A DNA stretch of 64,000 bases from Prevotellaceae bacterium UBA1075 (GTDB lineage: Bacteria; Bacteroidota; Bacteroidia; Bacteroidales; Bacteroidaceae), in the NCBI GenBank assembly GCA_002316015.1, contig DCCS01000038.1, positions 95,855 through 159,854 on the forward strand. Direction: 5' to 3'. Below, piece by piece: positions 61,688-64,000 of this stretch. How positions within the stretch are numbered: the first letter of the stretch is position 1; every line of letters starts with the position of its first letter. The notes below the pieces were generated by a model. That model made no database searches. It was not told the origin of the DNA and saw only the letters and a program-made list of their open reading frames with translations. Made by a program: the position numbers and the translations under genes.

Positions 61688-63144
61688 TGGGCGGGAATCT
61701 GCTTGAGCAAAGCCTTGAGGAACACCCAGAACTTCTCTACGGACGAGATGCTGCAGCGCTCGTTGATGGTGTGCGGGCTTCTCAGCGTGGGGCCGAAGCT
61801 CACCAGGTCCATCTTGGGATACACGCCGCCGATGATGCTGCACTCCAGTCCGGCGTGGCACACCTGCACCTTCGCCTCCTCGCCCAGGGTCTCCTTGTAC
61901 ACCTTCTCCATGACAGCCGTGATGGGGCTGGCGAAGTTGGGCTGCCATGCTCCGTACCGTCCGCTGTACTCCACCTTCATGCCAGCCATGGCGAAGCAGC
62001 ACTGCTGCATCTCCTGGATGTACTCCATCATCGTCTCGTTGCTGCTGCGTGCCAGGATGAGCACCGACGCCTTTCCCTCGCCTATGTTCACTATGCCCAG
62101 GTTGCTGCTGGTCTCCACCACATCGGGGATGCTGGGTATGTGGCGCAGGACACCGTCGTGGCAGGCCATGATGGCGTCCACCAGGTTGTCCTGTATCTCC
62201 AGGGGCACCTGTCCGTCCGGCATGGTGGTGCTCTCCAGCGTCATCTCGATCCCGGCCTCGATGCCCTCGTACTCCCGGGCGAATGTCTCGCGGCAGTAGT
62301 TGAGCAAGTCCTTCAGGTCATCCAGGTTCTCCTGCGGGATGGTCAGGACGGCTGTGGCCACGCTGGGGATGGCGTTGCGCATGTCGCCGCCGTTCCATGA
62401 GCACAGGCGCGCGTCGTCATCGGCGATGGCCTGGCGCACGAAGCGGGCCATGAGCTTGTTGGCATTGGCGCGTCCCAGATTGATTTCCAGTCCGCTGTGT
62501 CCGCCTTTCAGTCCGTGCAGCGACACCCTCACGGCGATGTCGCCGTCCTCGGGCACCACCTCCTTGTACTGCATGGTGGCACTGATGTTCACGCCTCCCG
62601 CGCTTCCGATGACGAACTCCCCCATGGTCTCGTTGTCCAGGTTGAGCAGGATGTCACCCCGCAGCGTGTCGGCTGCCAGGTGGTTCACGCCGTACATGCA
62701 GGTCTCCTCGTCGGCCGTGATGAGGGCCTCCAGGGGGCCGTGCTCCACGTCCGTGCTCTCCATGACAGCCATGATGGCCGCCACGCCCATGCCGTCGTCG
62801 CTGCCCAGTGTGGTGCCCTTGGCCTTCACCCAGTCCCCGTCAATGTACGTCTCGATGGGGTCGGTCTCAAAGTTGTGCGTGCTGTCCTTGGCCTTCTGCG
62901 GCACCATGTCCATGTGCGCCTGCAGCACCGCCGTCTTGCGTCCCTCCATGCCCGGGGTGGCAGGCTTGCGCATGACGATGTTGCCGGCGTTGTCCTTGAA
63001 TGCCTCGACACCGTGTTCCCGTGCCCAGGCGAGCAGGAACTCCTGCACCTTCTGCAGGTGTCCGCTGGGACGCGGAACCTGGGTGAGCAGATAGAAGTTG
63101 TGCCAGATGGCCCTGGGAGCCAAGTCTTTGATAGATGTAGCCAT
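61681..63144 (-). CDS. pepD: Aminoacyl-histidine dipeptidase (PepD, M20 family)
   Basis: A 487-aa cytosolic metallopeptidase that splits dipeptides such as Xaa-His. Zinc-site segments are LQAHMDMV (about residues 75-82), TTLGSDDGMGVAA (about 110-122) and ITADEETCMYGV (about 143-154). The lid domain interrupts the catalytic domain, as in PepD/PepV. The C-terminal part has SFGPTLRSPHTINERCSI, the family ending. It heads the minus-strand group pepD-ilvA-ridA-A2M and has a consensus promoter. Confidence 0.94.
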   Translation of the reverse strand: MATSIKDLAPRAIWHNFYLLTQVPRPSGHLQKVQEFLLAWAREHGVEAFKDNAGNIVMRKPATPGMEGRKTAVLQAHMDMVPQKAKDSTHNFETDPIETYIDGDWVKAKGTTLGSDDGMGVAAIMAVMESTDVEHGPLEALITADEETCMYGVNHLAADTLRGDILLNLDNETMGEFVIGSAGGVNISATMQYKEVVPEDGDIAVRVSLHGLKGGHSGLEINLGRANANKLMARFVRQAIADDDARLCSWNGGDMRNAIPSVATAVLTIPQENLDDLKDLLNYCRETFAREYEGIEAGIEMTLESTTMPDGQVPLEIQDNLVDAIMACHDGVLRHIPSIPDVVETSSNLGIVNIGEGKASVLILARSSNETMMEYIQEMQQCCFAMAGMKVEYSGRYGAWQPNFASPITAVMEKVYKETLGEEAKVQVCHAGLECSIIGGVYPKMDLVSFGPTLRSPHTINERCSISSVEKFWVFLKALLKQIPAQC

Positions 63145-63219
63145 AACCTTGTGCTTTTATGTTCGACTTCCTTTCCTGTGCCGGCGCACCCCGCAGCCTG
63201 TGCCGGTGTGTCGGCAAGG

Positions 63220-63251
63220 CAAAGTTATGCCAATTCCCCGAATGCGCCAAA
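63220..63251 (-). promoter_or_regulatory. Promoter of the pepD-ilvA-ridA-A2M group
   Basis: Minus strand TTTG (63251-63248), a 20-nt spacer, and TAACTTTG (63227-63220). The start near 63213 gives a leader of about 70 nt. Confidence 0.75.
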
Positions 63252-63341
63252 CGGGCATTCTTAAAATGTCTTTACTGCCATCCCGGCATGTGCGCCGGAA
63301 GCGTGGGAAACACCGCCCGCGCCGCGATTCCTGTACTTTTG

Positions 63342-63373
63342 CTTGCCACTCCCGGGCAAGATGCTTACCTTTG
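63342..63373 (+). promoter_or_regulatory. Promoter of the MalY/PatB-like gene
   Basis: CTTG at 63342-63345, a 20-nt spacer, and TACCTTTG at 63366-63373. The start near 63380 lies about 35 nt before the ATG at 63415. It is divergent from the pepD promoter. Confidence 0.6.
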
Positions 63374-63414
63374 CGCGGAGAACGGCGTGCGTCAGGCACG
63401 CCCAGTACAAGCAT

Positions 63415-64000
63415 ATGGTGGACTATGATTTTGACAAGCCTGTTGACCGTACAGGCACTTTTGACGTGAAGCACGTGGGGCTCGCCGAGCATTGGGGGCG
63501 CACCGACCTCCTTCCCCTGTGGGTGGCCGACATGGACTGGGAGACTCCCCCCTTCATCACCCGTGCCCTCGAGCGGAGGCTCAGGCACTCCCTCTTTGGC
63601 TACACCGCCCTGCCCGATGGTTACTGGGACTGTGTCATCCGTTGGGTGCGGGAGCACCACGGGTGGGCGATGCGGCCCGAATGGATGGCCTTCGTGCCTG
63701 GTGTGGTCAAGGGGATAGGCATGGCCGTGTGCGCCCTGCTGGAGCCGGGCGACAAGGTCATCATACAGCCTCCCGTCTATCACCCGTTCCGCCTCGTCCC
63801 CCAGGGCTACGGGCACGAGGTGGTGATGAACCCCCTCAGGCAGCGTGCCGATGGCTGTTACGACATGGACTTCGAGCACCTGGCCCGGGTGGCCGACGCA
63901 CGCTGCCGCCTGCTCATCCTGTGCAACCCGCACAACCCCGCAGGCATCTGCTGGCCCCGGGGGACGCTGGAGCGCCTGGCCGCGTTCTGCCACGGGCACG
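63415..64000 (+). CDS. MalY/PatB-type aminotransferase (N-terminal part)
   Basis: The first 195 codons of a fold-type I PLP aminotransferase that runs off the window. The ATG at 63415 gives MVDYDFDKPVDRTGTFDVKH, and LLPLWVADMDWETPPFI (about residues 33-49) is the hallmark of the MalY/PatB cystathionine beta-lyase group. GYTALPDGYWDCVIRW, the IIQPPVYHPF segment and ILCNPHNPAGICW (substrate-carboxylate Asn and P-N-P motif) are in place. The PLP Lys lies beyond the window. The likely role is C-S bond cleavage of cystathionine or cysteine conjugates. It has its own promoter, divergent from pepD. Confidence 0.9.
   Translation, partial: MVDYDFDKPVDRTGTFDVKHVGLAEHWGRTDLLPLWVADMDWETPPFITRALERRLRHSLFGYTALPDGYWDCVIRWVREHHGWAMRPEWMAFVPGVVKGIGMAVCALLEPGDKVIIQPPVYHPFRLVPQGYGHEVVMNPLRQRADGCYDMDFEHLARVADARCRLLILCNPHNPAGICWPRGTLERLAAFCHGH

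Overview
The window is a chromosomal segment of a Bacteroidota member, almost certainly order Bacteroidales and perhaps a Prevotellaceae- or Bacteroidaceae-like genus, which I cannot resolve further. The evidence is the promoter grammar (TTTG, about 19-20 nt, then TAnnTTTG in front of many genes), a SusD-like protein, a probable type IX secretion tail, a DUF5686 outer-membrane protein, fasciclin lipoproteins, an ATP-type PEP carboxykinase, and the gene order fabF-rnc and tuf-tRNA-Trp-secE-nusG-rplKAJL-rpoBC. The DNA is mostly G+C-rich. The exception by eye is the restriction island, whose hsdM-hsdS part is clearly more A+T-rich.

Layout. 1-8080 holds the end of fabF, rnc, a GH3-like adenylating enzyme, an Ig-like lipoprotein, a DUF3108 protein, upp, and pckA divergent from upp. 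8100-17614 is a minus-strand type I restriction-modification island in transcription order hsdM, two DUF1016/YhcG nuclease-like genes, hsdS, Fic, hsdR. It has one array of about 23-bp repeats in front of hsdM and another between hsdS and Fic. 17651-22250 holds a fasciclin-like lipoprotein, tRNA-Leu, mdh and rpsU. 22321-36702 is the housekeeping core: xerC, hpf, four tRNAs, tuf, tRNA-Trp, secE, nusG, ribosomal proteins L11, L1, L10 and L7/L12, rpoB and rpoC, closed by a strong terminator.

36925-40824 is a minus-strand operon of an AAA-ATPase/PD-(D/E)XK protein, an SGNH hydrolase and an MBOAT acyltransferase. 41238-45478 is a translationally coupled pair: a small secreted protein with a probable sorting tail, and a very long SusD-like fusion that has no SusC partner and no lipobox. 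46064-48685 is a DUF5686 outer-membrane protein. 48894-51855 holds an IspD-like cytidylyltransferase overlapping a CDP-alcohol phosphatidyltransferase, and an MFS exporter. 52193-54310 is a second fasciclin-like lipoprotein paralogous to the first. 54474-63144 is a tightly packed operon pepD-ilvA-ridA-alpha-2-macroglobulin. The window ends inside a divergent MalY/PatB-type aminotransferase.

Working together: IlvA and RidA are a known metabolic pair (RidA clears the reactive enamine/imine made by IlvA). The SGNH and MBOAT proteins look like an envelope O-acylation pair. The IspD-like and CDP-alcohol enzymes could be consecutive steps to a polar lipid or polymer head group. The most unusual structure is the restriction island: its three internal gene junctions repeat one module in which a GKNM...EE C-terminal tail, the ribosome-binding site, a 3-nt gap and the next start codon are all conserved.
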